Assembly (NCBI GenBank): GCA_015680685.1
Contig: MNCI01004123.1
Location: 1-29,519, forward strand
Source of the DNA: Gnetum montanum
Lineage: Eukaryota; Streptophyta; Gnetopsida; Gnetales; Gnetaceae
Direction of reading: 5' to 3'
DNA: 29,519 nucleotides
The position numbers were made by a program, and so were the translations under genes. Of this stretch, positions 1 to 9,537 are shown one piece after another (position 1 is the first letter of the stretch; every line of letters begins with the position of its first letter). Below the pieces are notes generated by a model, which was given only the letters and a program-made list of their open reading frames with translations, had not been told where the DNA came from and ran no database searches.

Positions 1-195
1 TTGTTCAAGGACAAGTTTATTCTCTATTACGCACGGCAGCATAATAAGCATAATAAGCTCCAAAATAGTCGAAGGCAGAGTCTAGAGAAGCACAACAGTT
101 CAACACTTTTTCTCGTGGGGCATGAATAACTTGTCTTTACGCTTGTTACGCGGTGGTGCGTATCATTGCGTATTTCATCACTAAGGCTAGACATT

Positions 196-282
196 ATTTA
201 TGCTTCGTTACGCGCAGCTGCGTAGTGAGCGTAAATTAGACATTGTTTACGCTTCGTTATGCACAGCTGCGTAGTGAGCGTA
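196..282 (+). repeat. Duplicated hairpin-forming motif in the LTR
   Basis: Two adjacent copies of a roughly 40-bp unit, each starting near tacgcttcgtta and ending gtagtgagcgtaa. Within each unit the ends are complementary (ttacgct with agcgtaa, tacgc with gcgta) around a cagctg-type centre, so each copy could fold as an imperfect hairpin. The same pair is kept in the 3' LTR near 15,358-15,444. It lies upstream of the TATA box, so a role as an enhancer or protein-binding site is possible, but that is inference. Confidence 0.65.
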
Positions 283-531
283 AGACAATTTTGAGCCTAT
301 TATTTTTTATAACGGATTACGCTCATACACGCAACACAACGTGAATGAGTGTAATATAGCCTGAAAGCAATTGAAACACGCTCAGCATGTACATGCTCTT
401 CACATGCACAACATGCAAACGAGCTTATTGTGCGTAGTCACAGTCTGACTTAAAATGTTCATGTTAACAGAACCCGAAATATCCGGGACCCACATCATCA
501 GGGTTGCACCTTTTTATGGGACCCTGCAGCC

Positions 532-539
532 TATAAATA
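532..539 (+). promoter_or_regulatory. TATA box of the element 1 LTR promoter
   Basis: The sequence tataaata sits in the context gcctataaatag and is conserved at 15693-15700 in the 3' LTR even though flanking bases differ. It is a canonical plant TATA box in the expected U3 position, with transcription expected to begin about 30 bp downstream. No start site can be proven from sequence alone. Confidence 0.7.
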
Positions 540-920
540 GTCAAGTTGACAAAGATACAAAGAGGCAGAGATCAAAAGGGCAAGAGCATTTTTTAAGCAA
601 GGAAGCACTTATCACCTTGAGCAGAGAAACAAAGAGCAACCTTTTGGCAACTGTCGACAGCACCATCCTTCAGCAAGAACAGAGNAACGTCATTTTTCTC
701 CCATTTCATGATCCCTCAAATCAAATTGAAACACGCAAAGATCCGTAATGTTCATCGTTTTACTGACCTATAAGTCCTTGTCTGATCGACAAGACCTTTT
801 AGGGTGCCGCAGATTCACTTTTTCCAACATAGCCCTCGCGCAGATCCATGGTTAGAACTGTATACACGGAACCTCGTTCGATATTTCTAGCTGTTGATGT
901 TTTTTGTCGTTACAGTTTTC

Positions 921-937
921 TGGCGCTAGAAGGAGGG
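921..937 (+). other. Primer binding site for minus-strand synthesis
   Basis: The sequence tggcgctagaaggaggg begins with TGG, complementary to a tRNA CCA end, and lies six bases after the proposed LTR end. This is the position and form expected of a gypsy-type primer binding site. I did not assign the tRNA that primes it. Confidence 0.65.
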
Positions 938-1162
938 CCTTCAGGTTCCAATCCGCCTTTATTTTTGGATAGCCCTGTTAGCGATCTATACCCTAAACCG
1001 TAGACGTAATACCTCCAAGGAAGTTTAAGGAAAATCGTGTGGTGTAGATCGGTCGCAAGGACGATTTCTTTGAAATCCTATAGGGTAGAAAACCTTTTTT
1101 GTGTTTTTGTTGCCAGCAATCTCTCAGATCCGATTATTAGTTACCGTTAACTTCATTGATCA
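938..1162 (+). other. Untranslated leader of element 1
   Basis: This is the stretch between the primer binding site and the first ATG of the gag frame. It holds no reading frame of note and is expected to carry packaging and translation signals of the genomic RNA, none of which I can point to specifically. Confidence 0.5.
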
Positions 1163-3950
1163 ATGGATTCCTTGTACACAACCATAACTGCCATGGTCCC
1201 TACCGACCAGGGTGTCGCACCGATCAATCCTATGGCAGTCACAGGACCAGCTCCTAGCGCAACGGGATCTCAGGGACCATTGCGCCGTTCATTGAGGCTC
1301 CAGGGAAAAGAGCCTATCTTCACAGTTATAACCCTTGAAGAATACAACTTCATATTCGTTAAGATCCAGGTGAAGCTGGCTCTCAGCCGGGCTGAACTCG
1401 AAGCGAAACGAAACTTTGAGGTGCTCCACCGAGGGGGCTATGATTTTAAGCCAACAACTTATGACATAATTCCCTTGACTGAACACCAACACGAACTTAT
1501 CACACAGTTGGTCATGGCCAAAGGCTAGGCTTCACAAGCTCTGGTGGAGCCCCAGCATGGGGAGGAGGAAGAGGACGAATTTGCGACCTAGTCAGAGCAT
1601 TCATTCCATACTCTGGAACCTTCGTTTCATACTCTGAGCCCCCAAACGTATATAAATCCCTTGTTTCCTTTCAATGGAGAAGCCACACCTCTTGACCCAT
1701 CCATGACCGCATAGATGTATTTCCTTGCTATGCCGCAAGCCAATACGCAGCTGTCTGGGTTGCAAGCACAAATACCGCACAATAACATGGGGGTGTTTCC
1801 ATCACCACGGGTACTTAGCATCCCAATGGTGATCCCGGCGACCACCGCACCCCATTTCATCTCTCAGATACAACCCCATAACGTATCTGTAACATGCTCG
1901 GCCTAGACCTTGTCGCTTCCGCATCCGCAAACTCAACAGATCGCCACAGCTGTCCAGCCCCAAACATACATCCAACAGCCTACAGCTGTTCCGTGGGGCA
2001 ACCCTCCAATGCAACACAATCGGTCTGTGTTGTATGGTGCACAACCCTCTGTTGCACCCGCAACACAGGTCCCACAGGGGATCCCGTAGTACATCTATCC
2101 TCATCTCACGCAGCATGCGACGGCTAACCCCTCGTCCCAAACCAGTAGGTGGTGGTCTTCATAGGCCCCTCCACCTGCTGGGATCCCTACCCCACAAGTA
2201 GCCATCCAACCCATCCCGTCATTTCCGTTCCCTCGCACCGCCCTCCCGGTCGAACCTCATATACCTTCCTCAAAGGCACCTCCATCAACAGGCTTAGGCC
2301 AAGCTTTCCAGCTAATACAGACTCTCACCGAGGAGGTTCGATGCCTCAAAGCCACTGGATCTGATACTATTTAGATCATGGACTTTTATCAAGATGATCT
2401 GATTAGCCCAACGGTGCCAATAATGTCACTATTTCCAGGGATGTCCCTCCCTCATTTTACCAAGTACAATGGGGAGGGGGATCCCAACGCTCACTTAGTC
2501 ACCTTTCGATCTGAATCCTTGTTGCTACAACAGTGCCCACATATGATTATCAGAGTCTTTGCAATGTCATTAATAGGGAAAGCTTTGGACTAGTACCGAG
2601 CCCTCCCACGCTCTTCCATCTCAACCTTGGAAGAGCTGCTAACCCAATTTGTGACCCACTTCAAATACAACCTGAAGCCGAAAGTCACGTTGGATCAGCT
2701 CATGGGGGTGAAACAAGACCCGCTCGAGCGCATCCAAAAGTTTATACAGTGATGGAACGCTACTTTGAATGAGATCCGTGAGCCAATAGTAGACTTACAT
2801 GTGTTGGCGATATTCAAATGAGCGGTCAACAACTTTATTAAGTCAAAGTTGTATTACTTTTCCCCCAACTCTCTACACCAGGCCTTCATGCAAGTTAGGA
2901 GCATCCAAGATGTTGCAGAAGCCAGCAAAGACCCAGTGTATGTCACCTACAGAAACGCACATAACAAGGCCAAAGACAAGGGTAAGGCAGCAACCACGAC
3001 AGTAGCCACGCTGACTGAAAGCGCAAAGATCAAGAACAAGAAGGCACCCACAACAGCGCCCGAGGCCACGGCTGGTGCCGGCACCAGCCAAGCCACAACT
3101 GTCCCTGAAGGCCCCCCAGCCACAGCCAAATTTTGAGCGTAAAGATCGTTCAAAATATGCAAATTTACCTGTGAAACATTCTGAACTGCTGAAACAAGTA
3201 TTAGCAGTAGGGCACATTCAACCTAAGAAGGTGTTTGAGGAAGCTCTGAAGTGTCACAAGCGTCACTGTGAACTACTGAAGATCCTTCTTTAGCCCTACC
3301 TAACAAACCAGCAGTCCCGAGATCTTTCAGGCTGGACCATTTCTGTGACTACCACCAGATGTGTGGTCACGACACGGATTACTACTGGGCGTTAAAGGAA
3401 GACATTCAACGCATGATCGACGAAGGTCATCTAAAATTAGATAGCAGTAACCCGACACGTCCGAGAAACCAAACGCTGCATGTGTATAAGGACTCGTTGA
3501 ACGCAAACAACAATCCTTATACAATCACTGTAGTAAGTACGGACAGTGAGCATAAGGGACCACCAAAACAACCTTTTGTCTTGCGCATGCCTGCCAGCTC
3601 ACCAAGGGGTCCAACTACTTCATCGGCATCCAGTGGGGTCTCACAGCCACCTTTCATCATACGGGCACCTTCCTAGGTATGCCCTCAGTCACACGGTAGA
3701 ACTCAACCTGCGGCTCCATCCGCGTCCACGCCTAAAGCGCCCTTCATTATAAGGGTGCTAGAACCACGACCTGCTCCTCTCACGCATAGGCAGACCTCTG
3801 GTCAAAATAACCAGTCATCGCCTCCTAAGTGAAAGGAGGAGGACACTTCAATTAATGCAACAAAAGACCACCTTACGCTCAGCTTCCCTAAGCCCAGGAC
3901 CTTGGCCTCTGTGCCTTTGTCTATGCCTCAGAAGTAGGCTAAAGGTACAT
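1163..3950 (+). pseudogene. gag: gag region of element 1, decayed
   Basis: Gag forms the virus-like particle that packages the element's RNA. The frame starting at ATG 1163 can be followed in one register almost to the protease, broken by isolated stops (for example 1526, 1589, 1712, 1904, 2087, 2162, 2372, 2591, 2750, 2819) and by a local frame excursion between about 3100 and 3300. The N-terminal third is Pro/Gln-rich. The capsid-type gag domain lies at about 2430-2930, with the motif YNGEGDPNAHL followed by a typical helical region ending near the lysine-rich stretch at 2960. A zinc-knuckle-like motif, CDYHQMCGH, is at about 3340-3370, but the expected final cysteine is a tyrosine. The conserved block YANLPVKHSELLKQ is at about 3155-3200 in the shifted frame. 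Confidence 0.85.
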
Positions 3951-3952
3951 AA

Positions 3953-4999
3953 ATGCAGCCACCTTCTCTTGGCAGGAAAAAGAACGACCCTCCCACTGAC
4001 ACCGCTCAACCTCGAGAGATCCGTCTCTTGGGCCGAATGGTGGAGGACAAGGGGGATAAACAACCCGGCCGAGAGAAGGACCTCCTCGATGCATTCACGC
4101 AAGTCAAACAAGCTCTTAAGCAAAATAACACAACGCTGAGCCTGTACGACTTACTGATGACATCTTGAGAACACCGTGAGGCTATGGTACGCATGCTGAC
4201 ATCCATATCAGTGGATGGAAACCTACCAGCAGAAGAGGAAGCAATACATGCTGTCATGTTTCCTTTCGAAGCTGAACAACCCAAGCCTCCCTCGCTAACC
4301 TTTCTTGACGAGTCCATCAAAGACAAACTGGAGAAAGGTCAAGTAAAGACCGAGCCTATGTTCATTACCATTCGAGTCGGCCAGTACCGGATCCGAATGG
4401 TGCACGTGGATGATGGTTCAGCTGCTAACGTCGTTCCTTATTCCATAGTGGATAGGCTGGGCTTGGTCGACCAGATCACTCCTACGACGACAGCCTGTGT
4501 AAAATTGTTCAACGGAGCATGGGTTCAAGTCAAGGGAATGGTGCATATTGAGTTTGTGGCAAGGGACCAATTCCCAACCGAAGCCACATTCTTAGTCATC
4601 GAGGAGATGTCTGGTTTCAACTTGATCTTAGGGAGGTCGTGGTTAGCGAAGCTGAGGACATTTTTATCGCCAATACACCAAGAGATACACCTGCCCTACG
4701 CCGGGGAGGAGATCATACGCGACAACAAGGTCACCCCCAGGACCATCAATAACATTGAAGAAGAACGGGGCTTGGAGATTGAAACAACTGACGATCAGTC
4801 CCATCTCCAATCCCCTAAACAAACTGACAACAATGACGACGGTCTAGCCTGGGCCGACCTGCCATTTTTGGATGATAGCGTAGAGGAGTCAAACCACAAG
4901 CCTCCTCGCCCTTACGCAGTGCTTAACATAAAAACCATTAGGAGACAATTGCGTATCGACGGTTGAATAATGGTCTTCTACGTGCACCACCATTCTCTT
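3953..4999 (+). pseudogene. PR: Protease region of element 1, upstream of the intron
   Basis: This encodes a retropepsin-like aspartic protease that would cleave the polyprotein. It continues in the same frame as gag. The block SLYDLLMTS just before a stop at 4166 is typical of the segment leading into protease in this lineage. The active site reads VDDGSAANVVP (about 4410-4440), matching the D-[ST/G]-[SG]-A pattern, and the later flap and C-terminal motif NLILGRSWL is at about 4618-4645. After the stop at 4964 the frame stays open to 4999, where a perfect GTAAGT donor follows in phase 0. The protease is therefore better seen as the last coding part of a first exon than as a separate ORF ending at 4966. 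Confidence 0.85.
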
Positions 5000-5180
5000 G
5001 TAAGTTAGCGCACTCCCCATTTAACAGCTTCTTTTGTTTCAACGTACTTTTACGCTACATTTGCTTTTTGTGTTTACGCTTTGCACTTCTTGTGTGTTTT
5101 ATCATACCCGTGTTAGTTACGCTTTCACATTACTTCACGCATTTATACAAGATTACATTTTTGTTACAATTTACACAGTC

Positions 5181-5425
5181 GGCCCGCAATGGCCTTAAAC
5201 TAGTTATACAAAATCAACCTATTCATACCGTTGTACGTAGTTACGCAATTGGCCTGCAACGGCCTTAAACTAGTCATCTAGAAGTTATCTACTATCATTA
5301 TTTACGCTTGCTATACAATACGCAACAAGCCTGCAATGGCCTTAAACTAGTAATGCAGCATTGCATACTATAACCATTTACGCTAGAATACGCAACGGGC
5401 CTGCAACGGCTTTAAACTAGTTATT
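5181..5425 (+). repeat. Four-copy ~72-bp repeat inside the intron
   Basis: Four copies of a core close to gcctgcaayggccttaaact followed by agt lie at about 5181, 5250, 5326 and 5397. The spacers are less conserved but each tends to contain acgc. The array falls downstream of the antisense gene's stop codon, so it could be part of that gene's 3' region or of the sense intron. The core tail ttaaactag resembles the core of the array at 13319-13975. Confidence 0.75.
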
Positions 5426-5614
5426 ACATCCCATCAGTATCACTTAGATAGAATCCTTAACATATATTTTCACTCTGACGCAGACAAAAGCATAAAAAGT
5501 CAAACAACAAACTAATTAACATTTCAAATATCCATTAGACTTTACAACAATTCGTCAACAGTTATTTAGAACAATACCCAACCTTGCATCAATAAAATTT
5601 TGCGTAAATAATAA

Positions 5615-5863
5615 TTACGCATTCCCTCTACTACCACTGTCACCGGTATCTCTTAACTCTGGATCTAGCCCCAAAAGGTCGTCCTCTAGTGGGCCATCAT
5701 TTCTAGGAATTATGCTTTCATGAAAGGTTGCCCCTTCATGAGGCTCTCGTTCCGGCACTGGCTCCACAAGAGAACACTCTTCATCGTTGCATTCCTCCTC
5801 TGCTTCCTCTGTTTCCTCTCCCAGCCCCTTAGCTAGCGTATTTTCCCTATCTTCTTCCGGTAC
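5615..5863 (-). other. Antisense gene exon 8: acidic C-terminus
   Basis: The acceptor ttggttttag is followed by 82 open codons and TAA. The product is strongly acidic, with EEDREN, GEETEEAEEECNDEEC and DDLLGLDPE. There is no stop or frameshift in this exon. No clear polyadenylation signal was identified downstream on the minus strand; the intronic repeat array starts about 190 bp further on. Confidence 0.65.
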
Positions 5864-5942
5864 CTAAAACCAAATAACATCAAAAATTAGAATAGACAAC
5901 ACAAGCCAGAAAACTTTCCGACTAAGTCATGCATAAACTTAC

Positions 5943-6744
5943 TCGCGACGGCCCTACTTCCGTAGCAAAGGGAAACTTGTCCAGGCTAGCCCATAGGCGT
6001 TGCATAATCTCGTCCTTTGTCAGGTTTGGCCACACATCCTCGCCCAACATAGCTCTAACTTTCACCTTCCCTTTCTCCACACTACTTTAGCGGGGTGGAT
6101 CCAGGAAGAAGGTAGGGATTGTAGCTTGATTCCCAGAGAAAGTCATTGCCCTCTCCAGGGACGCAGTTACAGTCACCTGCTCTTCGAACTTCTTGAAAAC
6201 ATCAGACGCTCCGATGGTATCCACAAAAACCTCCAGGGATTGAGCTTTGATGGTAGAATCATGGTAGTGTTTTCGATAAGCGGGGCTTTCCCTTTTATAT
6301 AGATGCTTGTGGTCCTTCTCCTTCTACCCCCACTCATGTACGCTAGCGCAGTAGTCCCTCCAGTCCCTGCTTTTCTGAGCTAAGAGTTCAATTTGCATCC
6401 TCTGCTCTACTAACGCCCAACTAGTCTGTACACTATTCTTGATGGCTATCCAATAATGGGAGTGATCGATAACAGCGGTATGCCAGTCTTCATGCCTCGT
6501 CACTCGAGCTTGTAGGAATTCGTACCGTGACCTTAGGTCAAGGACTCAACCCTCTGCTCCGACCACTGCAGCCTTTTCCATAGCCTTTCATTAACGCCCC
6601 TACTTTCCCATATGGAGCACGTCGAGCGTAACGCACATTTACGCATTTCCTCATAAATGTGAAATGGCACGACTGCCCCATCAGATGGGGGCTCTGCTGT
6701 GTCCAAATCAATGGGCTCCGCTGGATCCCATCGGAGGTGAGCTC
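5943..6744 (-). other. Antisense gene exon 7: coiled-coil-like segment
   Basis: The acceptor ttctattag and donor GTAAGT are good. The product is rich in Trp, Glu, Arg and Gln with long amphipathic runs (NERLWKRLQWSEQRVESL, then ALVEQRMQIELLAQKSRDW), suggesting a coiled coil, followed by VFKKFEEQVTVTASLERAM and a final WPNLTKDEIMQRLWASL. One base seems to be missing near 6540; correcting for it makes the exon end in phase 0, matching exon 8. Stops are at 6326 and 6089. Confidence 0.6.
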
Positions 6745-6822
6745 CTAATAGAAAACAAGCATCAATATGGATGACACATTACTAAGACATTATGTCATAA
6801 ACTCATTACGGCTATAACATAC

Positions 6823-6909
6823 CAGCGTCAGGTTCGACGTGCTCCAAACGCTCGATCATGTCTCTCCACATTTTTCTCATAGCAGTAGATGTAGATGCAT
6901 CTTCTTCCC
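6823..6909 (-). other. Antisense gene exon 6: 29-codon exon
   Basis: An 87-nt exon (a multiple of three) that is phase 1 at both ends, flanked by acceptor tgctatag and donor GTATGT. It encodes EEDASTSTAMRKMWRDMIER and a short continuation: a Ser/Thr linker, then a charged helix. Skipping this exon would keep the frame. Confidence 0.55.
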
Positions 6910-6979
6910 CTATAGCATAATTTGGTTAGACACTCCATCTATTAACAAGATCTTGCAAACACGCTAACACACTCATTAC

Positions 6980-7252
6980 CTCTGCCAGTGACAGTGGCAA
7001 CTTCACCAATCTCTTCTGCCCCTTTCTCTTCACGCACATGATCCTGTGTGCCGCTAGTCCCAGTAGCTAGAGTTTCCTCGTGTACCTGGTCATATGCATG
7101 GCTCCCGCTAGCAGCTGGGGCCTCCTCATGCACTAGAACCTGCACACAGCTCACATTAATAGCTGGGGCCTCTTCTTCCAAAATTGAGGCCCCCTCCCCA
7201 TAACTTAGTATCATTGCCCCTGTCTCAGGGGTCAATTGCCCTGTCATTTTTA
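6980..7252 (-). other. Antisense gene exon 5: acidic repeat segment
   Basis: About 91 codons with no stop, from acceptor gtaaacag to donor GTAATG, phase 1 at both ends. It consists of loose repeats about 18 residues long, seen as EEEAPA, HEEAPA, HEETLA and REEKGA, each followed by a variable Ser/Gly/Val stretch. It is probably a disordered linker. Confidence 0.6.
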
Positions 7253-7333
7253 CTGTTTACACCACCACACATTAGCATATAATGCAAGACCATCTAAATA
7301 AAACATTGTGTACTATAATCCTTTCACACTTAC

Positions 7334-8374
7334 CAGGCGGAAGCTTATTCTGCTGAACCTTGACCGCAATAGTTTGGCTTGCGTCATCCCCAGGGGCCTC
7401 AGCTAGACGGAGCCTCTTACGCCATGTTGCCGGTTCTACAATTTCTTCTTCCACACGCTTCCCTCGCGAGGCATCGTCGGTGTAGGTAGGAATTATCCTG
7501 CCTACGCTGTCGAGACCTTGCACTTGGGGCGCCTCCAAGCCTTTAGTTGTTACAGACAACGACTCCTCGATCCCTTCCGGCGGATCCTTCCCATGGGTAG
7601 TGCTGAGAATGTGGGTATTCTAAGGTCTGGGCAGCTGGTCTCGGTCTTGCTGTTCCCAATACCCATTCCTCTGGATGACCAAAAACTCAGCAAACCGCTG
7701 GAGGCAAGCTATGAAAAATGCGTAATGCACATTAAAGCGTGACTCAAGCTTGTTGCAAAGCTTGACCATTTCGCTACGCGGTCCCTTGGCAAAATAGTTT
7801 GCCCAATTAAACTAGGTTCCCTCCTCCAGAACCTCTTTCATAATACGGGTCTGTTCTATAGAAAAGAACTTCGCCTTCGAGAGAGTTTTGGGGAAATTCC
7901 GGGCCCGAAAAAGGGGATACAGTGTCTTGGCAATGCCCATCTCGAATTTTTCACAAGGAAACCCTTTGGTCTCTTTTGGGATCGTCACCCACTCCTTCAG
8001 ACACTCCTGGAATTTAGGGCTCCTCTTGGTCTTCGCCTTTACGGGAAGGCCGTTCGAGGGGATGCCAAACAGGTCCGCAAAGAGCTGAGCGTCGATATTG
8101 AAACTTACACGCATGTTATGCACACACGTGCAAAAATGCTCCGCCTTCTCGCTGAAGGAGTTCACCAAGGCTATCATTTCACTGGCGGGGACATCAGGGG
8201 TCATAGCCAAAAACAGGTGCATTAGCCCTACTGCCCAGATCTTGGCAGTCACCACAACTGGGGCTGCCGAGTGGCTGAGCCAGCGCTGTGTGTCCTTAAT
8301 ATTGCCGTAACGGAAGAGGAAATCCCTCACCTCGCGGCTAGAAATTCTAAGGGTAATCTCCCAAGATTCCTTGA
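7334..8374 (-). other. Antisense gene exon 4: large unrecognised domain
   Basis: This is the longest exon, about 347 codons with only two stops (7814, 7622). It joins exon 3 in phase 1 and ends at donor GTAAGT (7333). It contains a hydrophobic helix-rich half (APVVVTAKIWAVGLMHLFL) and the phrase FNIDAQLFADLFGIPSNG, which has the feel of domains found in plant transposon-associated proteins. I cannot name the family. The C-terminal part becomes charged and low in hydrophobics. Confidence 0.6.
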
Positions 8375-8471
8375 CTGAATAGTATAAAACACAAGTCGAA
8401 TAGAAATGCTATTACGTAATGTCCACAACTCAAAACTACACGCATAACATTTGAACACGCAGCGGCCTTAC

Positions 8472-8746
8472 CAGGTCCGAAGGGCAAAGGAAATGGTGGT
8501 AGGTTCCTCTGCACATCCTCAACCGTAAGGGGTGAATCTAAGGTCCAGTCATCATGTAGCCACCCGAGTTCCCGGAAATTCTTAAAAGGGCGCTCGTAGC
8601 AGGTGTGATACTCACGCATCTCATGGCCAATCTACCCTATAACACTGGCACGCACATTGCTGGTTGAGGTAAACACCTTTATTACCGTTTCGGCCTAGGC
8701 CAACGCATCACCATCTCCGATTAACCTGTTATCATGAATGAAAAAC
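8472..8746 (-). other. Antisense gene exon 3: end of the phosphatase-like domain
   Basis: The acceptor ggtacag precedes 8746 and the donor GTAAGG begins at 8471. The block RPFKNFRELGW followed by SPLTVEDVQRNL resembles the late part of plant FCP1-like domains, where a lysine-containing helix precedes hLhDD; here the acidic pair is E-D. Stops lie at 8697 and 8634. The reading frame needs two bases from exon 2, but exon 2 supplies one, so either a 1-nt indel has occurred or one boundary is misplaced. Confidence 0.55.
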
Positions 8747-8864
8747 CTGTACCATACAACGTAGGCTTAACTTACACTTTGCACATAGACTTCTCTTACA
8801 CTTCAGATTGATAACAGACACTATAACAGTAACAAAGACAATACAGTTCGTAGAATTTGCTTAC

Positions 8865-9268
8865 CCGCCCACGTAGTACACCATGCCTTGTTATATGCAT
8901 GATAACAACTGAAACGGGCCATTTCCCAGATCCAGCATAAGCTCCTCAGGCCTCGAGCATTGAGCGCTTGGTCCTCGAGATGACCCGTATCGATGGCCTT
9001 GTCTATCAAGTAAGCCAAAATCCCTTGTGCAGACCCCACCAACAGGTGCTCTAAAATGGCACCGACAGCATCACTAGTTAGATTAGACCACACAATGATG
9101 CTGAAGTTGCACAATAAGAACTGCAGAAACTCCAGCGCCCCCCTCCGGAAGCAGATGGCCTTCCCCTGCACTCACGTGTGCAGAGGGGGGACATTGGGAA
9201 CGATGGGGTTTACCCAACACAAAACCACAATGATTTCTAACACAATCAAAATAGGCTTCAGCATGACA
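8865..9268 (-). other. Antisense gene exon 2: FCP1/NIF-like HAD phosphatase core
   Basis: The acceptor ctatacag precedes 9268 and the donor GTAAGC begins at 8864. The exon opens with the hydrophobic strand KPILIVLEIIVVLCWV, where FCP1/NIF phosphatases carry the nucleophile motif hhhDxDGxh. Here the aligned residues are E-I-I-V, so both catalytic Asp positions appear lost. After the stop at 9174 comes RRGALEFLQFLL then FSIIVWSN, matching the family's RPG..EFL......F...VWTS block with its conserved Ser/Thr. The family assignment is by recognition of these ordered motifs, not by a search. Confidence 0.6.
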
Positions 9269-9537
9269 CTGTATAGAAAACACACTACATAAATCAACGC
9301 CTAGATTTACAGTTGCATCATTAATACAGAAACATTATGCATCATGCTTAGCCATCTATGTGGAAATCACCCAAACCCTTGCAACATCGCAAGGTCTGTC
9401 TCTGACAACGGCGATAAACGCAACCATGCCAAACCCTCGCTGTAACGCAAGGTCCATAACCCAAAACCCTCATTTACACGAAGAACGTTGTATAGCACAA
9501 ATGCTGAAATAGCACGAGCATGCAAAGAATGACCTAC

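Larger units (their letters stand above)
1..914 (+). mobile_element. 5' LTR of element 1 (partial, left end outside window)
   Basis: Bases 1-642 align with 15163-15803 near the other end of the element, so this is a long terminal repeat whose left end lies outside the window. The two copies differ at very roughly 8-10 percent of positions by eye, mostly transitions, which points to an old insertion. The right end is set at 914 because the sequence there reads ...gtcgttaca, a CA end, six bases before a TGG-starting primer binding site. It carries a TATA box and a duplicated hairpin motif. One base (685) is N. The right end is inferred, because the matching part of the 3' LTR is missing. Confidence 0.85.

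Noticed and set aside
2873-3217. Cys/Gly-rich minus-strand ORF opposite gag
   Set aside because: It is the complement of the Ala/Thr/Pro-rich gag linker; gag motifs on the plus strand explain the composition.
4963-5268. Open frame of about 100 codons after protease
   Set aside because: It starts at TTG, runs across the GTAAGT donor into intron repeats, and has no motif; it is chance coding in intron sequence.
9056-9292. Plus-strand ORF over the first part of antisense exon 2
   Set aside because: It crosses the antisense intron border and has no recognisable motif, while the minus strand shows phosphatase-like blocks and splice sites.
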